Source: PNNG01 sp046291695
Lineage (GTDB): Bacteria > Bacteroidota > Bacteroidia > UBA7662
Assembly (NCBI GenBank): GCA_046291695.1
Contig: JBKBSO010000013.1
Coordinates: 48,271-112,270 of the forward strand
Direction of reading: 5' to 3'
Length of the DNA stretch: 64,000 nt
The translations under genes were made by a program, and so were the position numbers. Shown in pieces: positions 35,553 through 43,921 of the stretch. Every line of letters begins with the position of its first letter. Positions within the stretch are counted from its first letter, which is position 1. Below the pieces are notes generated by a model, which was not told the DNA's origin, did not search any database, and saw nothing but the letters and a program-made list of their open reading frames with translations.

Positions 35553-36170
35553 TTATTTCGGGTGATGCTGTATCCGTTCCTTTTGCAATTTTAACCTCCG
35601 CAAATGCAATTGCTTTTGTGGATCACGGTGCTCATGCGCATAAGAGGTGAAAAAATGATGCGCCTCCAAAAAGTTGATCTGCAAGTCGAGCCACTTACCA
35701 TGCTGCAAGTCAAAATTCATAGCGGTGAGCTCATCGCGTAACTGATTGGCTGGACCTTCGTAATCATCCGTTCCTAAATAATCTAAATCAGCATCACACA
35801 ACACCATACCCATGAGGTCTTTGGGCGATTGGGGGATCTTGGTCGCCATAATCATATCGCAAATGTGCTCGATATCGGTACTCGAAAAGCCATAATCGGG
35901 CAAGGTATCCCGCACAATCTCGCAACTGGTGGCTTCGTGGTTGGTAGGACTTATCAAAAAACCACTGTCATGAAAAAGTGCTGCAATTTTCACCAAGGCT
36001 ACCTCATTAGGTGCTAAACCCTCATAGGAGCCGATGAATTCAACACGTTCAATGACCGACAGAACATGGTTGATGCTGTGGTACTGTAATTCGGGCTTAA
36101 GCTCCTTCTCCAATTTATCGAGCCAAATGGGCGCGATGCGGTCAAATTGATCTGACATGCTATAGTTCAT
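35553..36170 (-). CDS. HD-domain metal-dependent phosphohydrolase
   Basis: 205 residues. The metal ligands of an HD domain are visible: His in YHSINHV (about 31 and 35), the HD pair in LFHDSGF (67-68), and a late Asp in LCDADLDYLG. The pattern matches the predicted metal-dependent HD phosphohydrolase group (COG4339 type). The ATG at 36170 overlaps the stop of cyclase 6 (ATGA), so the two are made together. Because HD proteins include nucleotide and cyclic-nucleotide hydrolases, it may degrade a nucleotide related to cyclase output. This is inference; the true substrate is unknown. Confidence 0.82.
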   Translation of the reverse strand: MNYSMSDQFDRIAPIWLDKLEKELKPELQYHSINHVLSVIERVEFIGSYEGLAPNEVALVKIAALFHDSGFLISPTNHEATSCEIVRDTLPDYGFSSTDIEHICDMIMATKIPQSPKDLMGMVLCDADLDYLGTDDYEGPANQLRDELTAMNFDLQHGKWLDLQINFLEAHHFFTSYAHEHRDPQKQLHLRRLKLQKERIQHHPK

Positions 36171-38065
36171 ACTTGTTGGTTTTTTTGTTGAATATCAGGG
36201 TTTTGGCCATGTATAAAGATAGGGCCTGTGGCCGATTCTACAAAATACATCGCCACCTCTCCTTTGTTTTTAACGGCGATTTTGCCTCGTAAAATGCATT
36301 TAAATTCGTCCTTCACCAGCTTGTAAGTTGCTTCGCTGATGTTGATTTTTCCGGCCTCGGAGTTTTGCTCCATACGCGCGGCCGTGTTCACGGTGTCGCC
36401 CCAAATGTCGTAGGCGTATTTTTTAATGCCTACTATGCCAGCTACCACGGGCCCAGAATGGATGCCGATGCGGACTTGAAACTTGCCAGGCTGTTTTTGC
36501 ATGTAATCGTTGATGTCGAAGGCAGCCCGCACCACAGCCTGTGCATGCATTTTAGTTGGCTGGGGTAAGCCACAAACGGCCATGTAGGCATCACCAATGG
36601 TCTTGATTTTTTCGAGGCCATGCTTTTCAATGATTTCATCGAAGGCGGTGAAGTTTTTATGGATCTCAGCCACCAACTCAGTCGGACTCAAGGCTTCGCT
36701 GATGCCCGTGAAATTCACGAAATCAGTAAAAAGGACGCTCACGTTTTCGTATAAACGGGCTTGTGAGTGTCCTTGGGTCTTCAGCTCTTCAGCAATTTCA
36801 GCCGGAAGGATGTTCAGCAAGAGTTTGTTGCTTCGATTGCGGGCATTCCTCAGTCTTCTGCCTTGGAAAACAAGCACAAAGCTCACCAGAAGCAAAATAA
36901 GGGTGCCGCCGAGAAACAAATTTCGCTGCCGTAGTTTCACGCTGTTTTCTACCTGCAATAGCTTGATTTCTTGTTCTTTTTGCTCGGTGTCGTATTTGGT
37001 CTTGAGCTCGCTGATGATGGCAACCTTGTTGGTATTCAAGAGGGAATCGTTCAACACGCTGTGCCGCAAACGCAACTGAAATGCCTTCGAAAAGTCGCTA
37101 CTGGCAGCGTACGCCAGCGAAAGCTTGTCGTAGCAGGCCACCAGTCGCCCCAATTCGCCCAACTCCATCACCAGCGAAATGGCCTTTTCTAAATACACAA
37201 TGGCGCTGTCGAGCCTTTGGGTGCGCAAGTAAAGGTTGCCCATGTTGTAGTAGGCATTGGCGGTTTCACTGGCCATGGCGAAACGGGTGTATATGTCGAG
37301 GGCTGCATGAAAAAAAGGCAGGGCCTGCTCGTAAACCTCCATGCCTTCGAAGCAGAGGGCAATGTTGTTTAGGTTTTGAGCCACGGTGATCTCGTCGCCG
37401 GCAAGTCTGCCAAGTGAGTCTGCTTTCAGGTAGCGGTTGAGGGCTTCGGCATAGGAGCCGCGGTTGTAGTACACATTGCCGATGCCGATGTAGGCCGCCG
37501 CAGCAGCATAGAGGTTGGCACTCAGCTTAGCCAAACGCAAGGCGCTGGAGTAGCCTTGTAAGGCCGCTGCCTCTTCCTGGTAGTCGGCGTTTAAATCGCC
37601 TAAGGTGTTGTAAATCATGATTTGCAAGGCGGTATCGTTGATCATCTCGCTGTAACGAATGCCTTCATAAAGGGCGGTAAATGCCTTGGCCTTGGCTCCC
37701 ATAGCTGAGTGAGCATAGGCCAAAAGAATGTAGTCGCCAGCTGCACGCTTGTATTGATTGGCGGCTAGATCAATGGCCAAGGCCTTTTCGAGATAAACGA
37801 GCGCAGCATCATTAGCCCCCTTGGTCATGAGTACCGAACCGAGCCGGATGTTGGCACCGCGGATGCCCGGCTCGAAATCGAGGCGCTGAGACAGTTCCAA
37901 GGCTTCCTCGGCCAACGCCCAGCACGAATCGAGGTTGGTGCGCTGACAAGCGGTGGAGCGGTTGAGCAGTTCCAGCACGTAGCTCGTGTCTGCCTTTGCT
38001 GAACAGCTCAATGCAGCCAACGAAAATAACAGACTAAAAACGACGCTTTGACGCAATAAACGCAT
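36167..38065 (-). CDS. TPR-linked class III adenylate cyclase 6
   Basis: 632 residues and first gene of the run. It has a signal peptide (MRLLRQSVVFSLLFSLAALS), TPR units over about 40-320 (AAAYIGIGNVYYNRGSYAEA, then AYYNMGNLYLRTQRLDSAIV), a coiled coil, a membrane helix (LFLGGTLILLLVSFVLVFQG), the transducer helix LLLNILPAEIAEELKTQG, and a cyclase domain with LFTDF, EKIKTIGDAYM, YDIWGDTVNTAARM. It is shorter in the loop between the two catalytic halves and has Cys in AVCGLP where others have AAGGLP. A 25-residue extension ends in polar residues. Stop and HD gene start overlap. Confidence 0.92.
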   Translation of the reverse strand: MRLLRQSVVFSLLFSLAALSCSAKADTSYVLELLNRSTACQRTNLDSCWALAEEALELSQRLDFEPGIRGANIRLGSVLMTKGANDAALVYLEKALAIDLAANQYKRAAGDYILLAYAHSAMGAKAKAFTALYEGIRYSEMINDTALQIMIYNTLGDLNADYQEEAAALQGYSSALRLAKLSANLYAAAAAYIGIGNVYYNRGSYAEALNRYLKADSLGRLAGDEITVAQNLNNIALCFEGMEVYEQALPFFHAALDIYTRFAMASETANAYYNMGNLYLRTQRLDSAIVYLEKAISLVMELGELGRLVACYDKLSLAYAASSDFSKAFQLRLRHSVLNDSLLNTNKVAIISELKTKYDTEQKEQEIKLLQVENSVKLRQRNLFLGGTLILLLVSFVLVFQGRRLRNARNRSNKLLLNILPAEIAEELKTQGHSQARLYENVSVLFTDFVNFTGISEALSPTELVAEIHKNFTAFDEIIEKHGLEKIKTIGDAYMAVCGLPQPTKMHAQAVVRAAFDINDYMQKQPGKFQVRIGIHSGPVVAGIVGIKKYAYDIWGDTVNTAARMEQNSEAGKINISEATYKLVKDEFKCILRGKIAVKNKGEVAMYFVESATGPIFIHGQNPDIQQKNQQV

Positions 38066-38085
38066 ATAGGGCTGGAAGGAGGGAT

Positions 38086-38775
38086 TTAGAAAGTGTGGTA
38101 ACTATTACATTCAAAAGCATATTCCTCAGAATGCACGTTTTCTGAAGCAGAAATGTAGACTTTTTGGTACCCATTCGGATCATACGGCATAACCCCAAAG
38201 GCGGCAAGGGGTGGCAAGCCATCTTGCTCACTCAAGCCACCATAAAGCACTTGATCTTCACTGAACAGCGTAAGCAGGTTTCCATAACCACCTTCCGAAC
38301 TAGTACCGTCTAAATTATAGGCTGTGTTCACGATGAGCCCCACGAATGCTGAATCTGTTGTCTCACTGTTGAAAATTAAAATGGTTGCGATTAGTTGTTC
38401 CGAAAGATCCACCGCAGGTACCACCGGAGGTCGGCCTTGGTTTGGGTTGCCTCTGGCGCTGTTACCAGCTGCATCGGTAATGGTGAAACTTAAATTGGTT
38501 CCTTCGAAATTAGGCTGAGCCAGATTCTGGTCGTGTATCAATGGCAGCATGATGCTAATCCGGCCCGTAGGACTGGTAGGCTCTACCAAAGTGCCACTGT
38601 ACTGAAAATGGACTTCAGTGGCACCGGCTCTAATGGGTGACATGCTGAATTTGTTGGGGTCAATTTCATCAGTGGCCATCACATCGATGATGCAGAAATA
38701 GAAATGATAGGTTGTTTGTTCGTAATCGGGACTTACCCGGATACCGCGCGGGTTCAGGTTCGTTAGTTCTGCCAT
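38086..38775 (-). CDS. Protein of unknown function, possible member of the stress regulon
   Basis: 229 residues without a signal peptide or membrane helix. The sequence is beta-rich and contains TSPTGRISIMLPLIHDQNL, FTITDAAGNSARGNPNQGRP and the C-terminal VYISASENVHSEEYAFECNS. No family was recognised. The gene lies just upstream of the cyclase run (20 bases between its stop and the cyclase 6 start). A 19-base motif shared with the stress-protein operon lies 76 bases upstream of its ATG, which suggests joint control. Confidence 0.6.
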   Translation of the reverse strand: MAELTNLNPRGIRVSPDYEQTTYHFYFCIIDVMATDEIDPNKFSMSPIRAGATEVHFQYSGTLVEPTSPTGRISIMLPLIHDQNLAQPNFEGTNLSFTITDAAGNSARGNPNQGRPPVVPAVDLSEQLIATILIFNSETTDSAFVGLIVNTAYNLDGTSSEGGYGNLLTLFSEDQVLYGGLSEQDGLPPLAAFGVMPYDPNGYQKVYISASENVHSEEYAFECNSYHTF

Positions 38776-38850
38776 GTGGGTAAATTAAAAGTGAAAAGAA
38801 AAAATAGGTTTAGTTTGGTTTTGTAAAGCTAGAGCAAGGAAACCCCTAAG

Positions 38851-38869
38851 ATTTGAACTATTGTATCAT
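38851..38869. promoter_or_regulatory. Shared 19-base motif, site 1
   Basis: ATTTGAACTATTGTATCAT on the plus strand matches site 2 (41368-41386) at 18 of 19 positions. It lies 76-94 bases upstream of the minus-strand gene starting at 38775. Confidence 0.6.
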
Positions 38870-38886
38870 AAATGGGGTATTTTTAG

Positions 38887-40497
38887 TCATTTTGTTTTGT
38901 TTCGAACTTCTGAGGGGTTTAACCCAAAGCTTGATTTGAACACCCTGGAGAAATACGCCAAGCTACCGAAACCGTATTTGTATGCGATTTCAGAAACCGT
39001 AGCCCTACCATCTTGTAAGTCTTTAAGGGCCAGTTTAAGCTTGTGGTGCCGGATATAGTTGCTCGTCGACATGGAGGTAATGTCTTTGATTTTACGGTGC
39101 AATTGCGCCCGGCTGTAATGCATAAGTTCGCAATAGTCGTTTACGTCGGGATGAGCATCCGATAGTTTGCTTTCGATCACACTGTGCAGTCGTTGTAAAA
39201 AGCTCTCTTCCATACTGGGGGCATGGGCCGGCCGACTTAGTTGGTCGAGCGATTTTTTTGATGCATAGGCAAAGGCCAACTTTCGGTTATTCAATAAATT
39301 TTGTACCAATAACAGTATGAGTGTCTCATTTGCTTCGTGATTGGCCATCCCGTCGAGTCCGGCTTTGCTGGCTTCGAGCTGTTGCAGTTCGCTTAGATTT
39401 TGGGTAAGCCAAAACAAAGGGATGTGGGCTGTAAGTTTGTTGTGTTTCAAAAAGTCTATACAGGCTTTGAGTTGTTCATTCCAATCCGATGAGAGTAAAA
39501 TTAAATCGGGCTGATGTTCCATCGCCAATTGCATCATTTTGTTGTTTTTGCTAGCGAGAATGATTTTAAACTTCTCCTTGAAACGGAGCAGCATACGGGC
39601 CGAAAGTGGCTGCTCATCATGAAAAATAAGCAAAAGAGGCTGCTTCTTTTCCAAGTCGGGTTGGTGGTCTAAAATTTCATAGGTATCCACTTCTTTTACC
39701 CATTCATTCATTTGAATGAGCTCGGGAATGAGCTGCTTGTCGATGGAAAACTTTTGAAATGGAATACTGGCAGCATCGCTAAACACAGGGAAATAAACCT
39801 CCACCGTAGTGCCCGATCCCTTTTGGCTGAAGTAATTCATACTGCCCCCAACCAAATCGAGCAGTCTTTTGATGAGGTACAAGCTCAAACTGGTGCTTTG
39901 GTATAATTGCAAATGTAATGGGTCTTCATAAAAAGGATTGGTAAGGAAGGGGATTTTATCGGCTACAATACCTACACCATTGTCGCTGATATTCAAACAA
40001 ATCAACGATTGCCCTTTTACCGCCTGCATACTAACCCTTATGTCCGACATTTCTTTGTCGCTGTAGCGTATGGCATTGGCAACCAAAGTGTAAACTATAC
40101 GCTGTAGCTTGGCAAAGTCGAAATATACCGGCATGCTTTCAATGGCGGTATGAAAATGGAGCTCTATGTTCCGTTGGGCTGCTACTTTTTGGAAGGATTG
40201 TAATACACCAGCCACAAATTTTACCACATCCGATTGGTGAAAAACGAGTTTGTTGTCGCCCACTTCAAGTGCAGCAATCTCTTCAACTACGCCTACCAAC
40301 GAATGAAAACGATAAGCATTCTGGAGGACAAGTCGCAGCTGCTCGAGTTTCTCGGGTTCTTGTTCCAGCTCCAGCAGTTTTTCAAGTGGACCAATCAGCT
40401 GATGTAAGGGAGTGCTGAATTCTGCGCTCAAATTAAGTCCGGCCCGGGCCAGTAGTCTGATGAGTTCCTGTGAACTGATGTCGCCGCTGCCAATCAT
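38887..40497 (-). CDS. Hybrid kinase-like AraC-family regulator lacking both phospho-acceptors
   Basis: 536 residues. The order is DHp-like helix pair, HATPase domain (N box VANAIRYSDK, G1 ISDNGVGI, G2 KGSGTTVEVYFP), receiver-like domain, and AraC-type DNA-binding domain (ATVSEIAYKYGFGSLAYFSR). In the DHp segment LSAEFSTPLHQLIGPLEKL, Ala25 replaces the phosphorylated His of SHEFRTPL. In the receiver, PDLILLS has Ser where the acceptor Asp of PDLIISD stands, and the switch Lys is also missing. It should still bind ATP and DNA but cannot relay phosphate in the usual way. The ATG overlaps the stop of the stress protein (ATGA). Confidence 0.88.
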   Translation of the reverse strand: MIGSGDISSQELIRLLARAGLNLSAEFSTPLHQLIGPLEKLLELEQEPEKLEQLRLVLQNAYRFHSLVGVVEEIAALEVGDNKLVFHQSDVVKFVAGVLQSFQKVAAQRNIELHFHTAIESMPVYFDFAKLQRIVYTLVANAIRYSDKEMSDIRVSMQAVKGQSLICLNISDNGVGIVADKIPFLTNPFYEDPLHLQLYQSTSLSLYLIKRLLDLVGGSMNYFSQKGSGTTVEVYFPVFSDAASIPFQKFSIDKQLIPELIQMNEWVKEVDTYEILDHQPDLEKKQPLLLIFHDEQPLSARMLLRFKEKFKIILASKNNKMMQLAMEHQPDLILLSSDWNEQLKACIDFLKHNKLTAHIPLFWLTQNLSELQQLEASKAGLDGMANHEANETLILLLVQNLLNNRKLAFAYASKKSLDQLSRPAHAPSMEESFLQRLHSVIESKLSDAHPDVNDYCELMHYSRAQLHRKIKDITSMSTSNYIRHHKLKLALKDLQDGRATVSEIAYKYGFGSLAYFSRVFKSSFGLNPSEVRNKTK

Positions 40498-41321
40498 GAT
40501 ACCATGGCAATGCCGGTAAACAAATCTACCACTTTGTAAATCTGCTTGTAATTCATCACCAGCACGGGAATTTTATGGGGGTTGGTGATAACTGCCTGGT
40601 CGAAATGGGTTCCGAAGAGATTTTTGTAGCCATCTTCTTTGTGGTTGATGATGGCAATCAGGTCGGCCTGCACCGCATTTGCATAAACCAGCATATCGTT
40701 CAGGTAGTTTTTCTTGGGGGTATTGGCCAGCTCAATATATTCGAGATTGTGCTTATCGAGCATTTTTTTGGTGTACTGTAGGTTCAGTTCTGTTTTTTTC
40801 TTGAGAAACTCATCCTCATATTTTGCGCCAAAAAGATGTACCCGCGAGCCAAATACTTGAGCCAGGTTAATCACCGGATGCAGGATTTGCTTTTCTTCAA
40901 CAATGTAGTCGATAGGCACAACAATGTTTTTTATTTCGGTGCGCATGGGTGCATCCTGCACAATGATGTAAGGCGATTTTGATTTGGTAATAACCTGTAA
41001 GGCTTTGCTTCCGAATAGGTATTGCAGGCCTTTTAAACCGTGTGTGCCTAAGTATACCAAATTTACTTCCAGTTCAGCAGCAGCTATCCCAATGTGCTCA
41101 ACAGGCCCCACTCGTACTTCAGTTTTGATGTTTACACCCGGTTTTAGATGCTTCTGTGCAAGTTGGTTGAGTGTGCTAAGTGCCCCTGCCCGGTCATCAA
41201 TTGATTTGACCATGTGAAGCAGTATAATCTCCGACTGTGCTTTTTTTGCCATGATGAGGGCATGCGCTAAGGCAGCTTCGGTTTGTGGACTGAAATCGAT
41301 GGGGACTAGTATATTTTTCAT
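40494..41321 (-). CDS. Universal stress protein with two UspA domains
   Basis: 275 residues with tandem UspA folds: MKNILVPIDFSPQTEAALAH at the start of the first, and NIVVPIDYIVEEKQILHPVI at the second (about 134). The first domain keeps the ATP-binding pattern GTHGLKGLQYLFGS with the following Ser/Lys; the second lacks a clear G-rich loop. Such proteins accumulate under starvation and stress. The stop overlaps the start of the degenerate hybrid regulator, so the two are coupled. Its bound nucleotide could inform the regulator. The shared motif lies 47 bases upstream of the ATG. Confidence 0.88.
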   Translation of the reverse strand: MKNILVPIDFSPQTEAALAHALIMAKKAQSEIILLHMVKSIDDRAGALSTLNQLAQKHLKPGVNIKTEVRVGPVEHIGIAAAELEVNLVYLGTHGLKGLQYLFGSKALQVITKSKSPYIIVQDAPMRTEIKNIVVPIDYIVEEKQILHPVINLAQVFGSRVHLFGAKYEDEFLKKKTELNLQYTKKMLDKHNLEYIELANTPKKNYLNDMLVYANAVQADLIAIINHKEDGYKNLFGTHFDQAVITNPHKIPVLVMNYKQIYKVVDLFTGIAMVS

Positions 41322-41367
41322 AAGAAATGGTTTAATAGTCCAAATCTAGTGACTGAAAGCAGCTGAA

Positions 41368-41400
41368 ATTTGAACTATTGTCTCATTGGTTTGACAATAG
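41368..41400. promoter_or_regulatory. Shared 19-base motif, site 2, with inverted repeat
   Basis: ATTTGAACTATTGTCTCAT (41368-41386) matches site 1. CTATTGTC inside it (41375-41382) is inverted as GACAATAG at 41393-41400. It lies upstream of the stress-protein operon, a likely AraC-type binding site. Confidence 0.6.
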
Positions 41401-41611
41401 TAGGGCTTTTTCGGTAGCCAAGAAAAAAACTGCTTTTCAGCGGCTTAGCAGGGCTTGCCTTGGTTGGCGGTAATTGGTTTGCTAGCGGGAAGTGGGTGGT
41501 GGTGATTGCCGGCAGTTGAGGCTGTATTACGCCAGCCCTAATGGGTATCAATTTACATTAAAGCAGGATGGAGGAAGTCGATAAATTGCGTCGTCTCATG
41601 TATCTTCGCCC

Positions 41612-43000
41612 ATGCCAATGTTGCCAGTTGACTTTAGAGCGGCGCTTGAAGCGGCCTGCTTTCCCGGGCGTGTTATACACCATGAGCTTGAAGCCTATGG
41701 GCGCGATGAAACCGAGGACCTTTGTTATATGCCCGATTTGGTGGCTGAACCACACAGCGCCGAGGCAGTGGCCGCTGTTTTGGCCTGCTGCAACCGGTTT
41801 GGTGTTCCGCTAACCACCCGGGGTGCAGGCACTGGTTTAAGTGGAGGCGCGCTACCGGTGCAAGCTGGGGTGGTGTTAAGTACGGCCGCTTTGAATCGCA
41901 TCCTGCGCATCGACGAGCAAAATTTGCAAGCTATTGTAGAGCCGGGAGTCATCACCCAGCAATTTCAGGAGGCCGTAGAGCAGCTGGGACTTTATTACCC
42001 GCCTGATCCATCGAGCCGGGGAAGTTGTTTCATTGGGGGCAATCTGGCTGAATCGGCCGGAGGGCCCCGTGCAGTGAAATACGGTACTACCCGCGACTAT
42101 GTGCTGAATCTGGAGCTGGCCTTGCCCTCAGGCGAGCTCATTTGGACCGGCGCCAACGTACTTAAAAATGCCACGGGCTACAACCTAACCCAATTGGTGG
42201 TGGGTAGTGAGGGCACTTTGGGGGTCATTACCAAGGCCGTTTTCAGGTTGATTCCCTATCCGAAGCACAATTTGTTGATGTTGGTGCCCTTTAAAAGCCT
42301 TGAATCGGCCTGTGCGGCGGTTTCGGCGGTTTTCCGGGCGGGTATTGTGCCCTCGGCCCTGGAGTTTATGGAGCGCGAAGCCATTCTATGGGCAGCCGAA
42401 TACCTCAAACAGCCGATTGAATTGCCGGATGAAGTACAGGCCCATTTGCTCATTGAATTGGATGGCAATTTTCCGGAGCAGCTTCATCAGGAAGCCGAGC
42501 AATTGTACAGCCTACTCGAAGATTTCGACACCGATGAGGTCTTACTGGCCGAAAGCAGCGAACAAAAAGAAATGCTCTGGAAGCTGCGACGGAATGTGGC
42601 CCATGCTGTAAAGGCTACCTCTGTATATAAGGAGGAAGATACGGTGGTGCCTCGCGCCAGCTTGCCACAACTTATCCGCAAGGTAAAGGAAGTAGGTGAA
42701 AAATACGGTTTTCAATCGGTTTGTTACGGCCATGCCGGCGATGGGAATGTGCATGTAAACATCATCAAGGGCGATTTGAGTGAGCAAGCCTGGCAACATA
42801 CGGTTAGCAAGGGTATTCGAGAAATTTTTGAAGAAGTACACCGGCTCGGGGGCACTATCAGTGGCGAGCATGGTATTGGCTTGGTGCAGCAAGCCTATCT
42901 CGACATTGTATTTGATCACACCCAAATGACGCTCATGCAGGGCATCAAAAGGTTATTCGATCCTAAGGGAATCCTTAATCCGGGTAAAATGGGAGTTTAA
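41612..43000 (+). CDS. FAD-binding oxidoreductase, GlcD/D-lactate dehydrogenase-like
   Basis: 462 residues. The PP-loop FAD-binding domain has PLTTRGAGTGLSGGALPV (about 66-83) and DPSSRGSCFIGGNLAESAGG, and the C-terminal oxidase domain has YGHAGDGNVHVNII and GTISGEHGIGL. It oxidises a 2-hydroxyacid such as glycolate or D-lactate to the 2-oxoacid. A LutB-type iron-sulfur protein is encoded 2.9 kb downstream in the same run, which makes lactate plausible. The ATG at 41612 is used; one at 41618 is possible. A box-like TATCTTCG ends 4 bases before the start, so the message may be almost leaderless. Confidence 0.88.
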   Translation: MPMLPVDFRAALEAACFPGRVIHHELEAYGRDETEDLCYMPDLVAEPHSAEAVAAVLACCNRFGVPLTTRGAGTGLSGGALPVQAGVVLSTAALNRILRIDEQNLQAIVEPGVITQQFQEAVEQLGLYYPPDPSSRGSCFIGGNLAESAGGPRAVKYGTTRDYVLNLELALPSGELIWTGANVLKNATGYNLTQLVVGSEGTLGVITKAVFRLIPYPKHNLLMLVPFKSLESACAAVSAVFRAGIVPSALEFMEREAILWAAEYLKQPIELPDEVQAHLLIELDGNFPEQLHQEAEQLYSLLEDFDTDEVLLAESSEQKEMLWKLRRNVAHAVKATSVYKEEDTVVPRASLPQLIRKVKEVGEKYGFQSVCYGHAGDGNVHVNIIKGDLSEQAWQHTVSKGIREIFEEVHRLGGTISGEHGIGLVQQAYLDIVFDHTQMTLMQGIKRLFDPKGILNPGKMGV

Positions 43001-43060
43001 GGCCGCTTTTGTGCTTTCAACTCTTTGGTTTTCTTGGCTAACATATCTATGTGCAGCCCT

Positions 43061-43068
43061 TATCTTTG
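43061..43068 (+). promoter_or_regulatory. -7 box (TATCTTTG) for tatC and following genes
   Basis: TATCTTTG is an exact TAnnTTTG match 18 bases before the TTG start at 43087. It suggests an internal promoter for the downstream operon. Confidence 0.5.
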
Positions 43069-43086
43069 TGCCGAAAAAATTAAGCT

Positions 43087-43920
43087 TTGAGTTATACCGA
43101 TCAGTTTGAGCAGGAAGAAAAAAAAATGTCGTTTTTCGATCATCTCGAAGAATTACGTAAGCACTTATTGCGTTCGGCCATTGCCGTGATACTCTTGGCA
43201 GTGGTCGCCTTCAGCATGAAGTCGTTCATTTTCGACGGAATCATACTGGCCCCGAAAAACACCGATTTTTTAACCTACCGCTTTTTTTGTCGATTGGGTG
43301 AGATGTACAGTTTTTTGGGTGGGTTGTGCATCGATAAAATAGGTTTCGTAGTCGCCAATATCGACATGACCGGGCAGTTTATGCAGCACATCACCATTTC
43401 GTTGTACGCGGGCATTATCCTGGCTTTCCCTTACTTGGCCTTTGAATTATGGCTTTTCATTAAGCCCGCCCTGCATACCAATGAGCGCAAAGCCGCCAGG
43501 GGCATGGTGTTTTACATCAGCATGCTGTTTTTTATTGGCGTTCTCTTTGGCTATTTTGCACTGGCTCCGGTAAGCATATTGTTTCTGGGCTCTTATCAGG
43601 TAAGCGCTGAGGTGGCCAATCAAATTACCCTTAGGTCTTATACCGGAACCCTGAGTACCCTGGTGCTGGCTTCAGGCTTTATTTTTGAATTGCCTATGCT
43701 GGCCTACTTTTTAGCTCGAGTAGGTATCATTAGTGCCGATTTTTTGCGCAAGAGTCGACGCATGGCCATGGTTATCAACATGATTTTGGCAGCCATGATC
43801 ACACCTTCGGATGTGGGTAGTATGATTTTGATGGCGATACCCTTAGTTTTGTTGTACGAAATCAGCATTGTGGTGGTGAAGCGTGTTGAACGCAAACGTT
43901 CCGAACTCATAAACAGTTAA
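43087..43920 (+). CDS. tatC: Twin-arginine translocase subunit TatC
   Basis: 277 residues with six membrane helices. The N-terminal cytoplasmic signature MSFFDHLEELRKHLLRS (about 14-30) is the signal-peptide-binding region of TatC, and KPALHTNERKAARGMVFYIS, PMLAYFLARVG and AAMITPSDVGSM are further family blocks. It is the receptor for folded proteins with twin-arginine signals. A TTG start at 43087 is accepted because relatives have about a dozen residues before the signature; the ATG at 43126 is the alternative. A Bacteroidota-specific loop after the first helix (about 50-90) is present. The next gene begins 1 base after its stop. TatA/B are not in the window. Confidence 0.93.
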   Translation: MSYTDQFEQEEKKMSFFDHLEELRKHLLRSAIAVILLAVVAFSMKSFIFDGIILAPKNTDFLTYRFFCRLGEMYSFLGGLCIDKIGFVVANIDMTGQFMQHITISLYAGIILAFPYLAFELWLFIKPALHTNERKAARGMVFYISMLFFIGVLFGYFALAPVSILFLGSYQVSAEVANQITLRSYTGTLSTLVLASGFIFELPMLAYFLARVGIISADFLRKSRRMAMVINMILAAMITPSDVGSMILMAIPLVLLYEISIVVVKRVERKRSELINS

Positions 43921-43921
43921 A

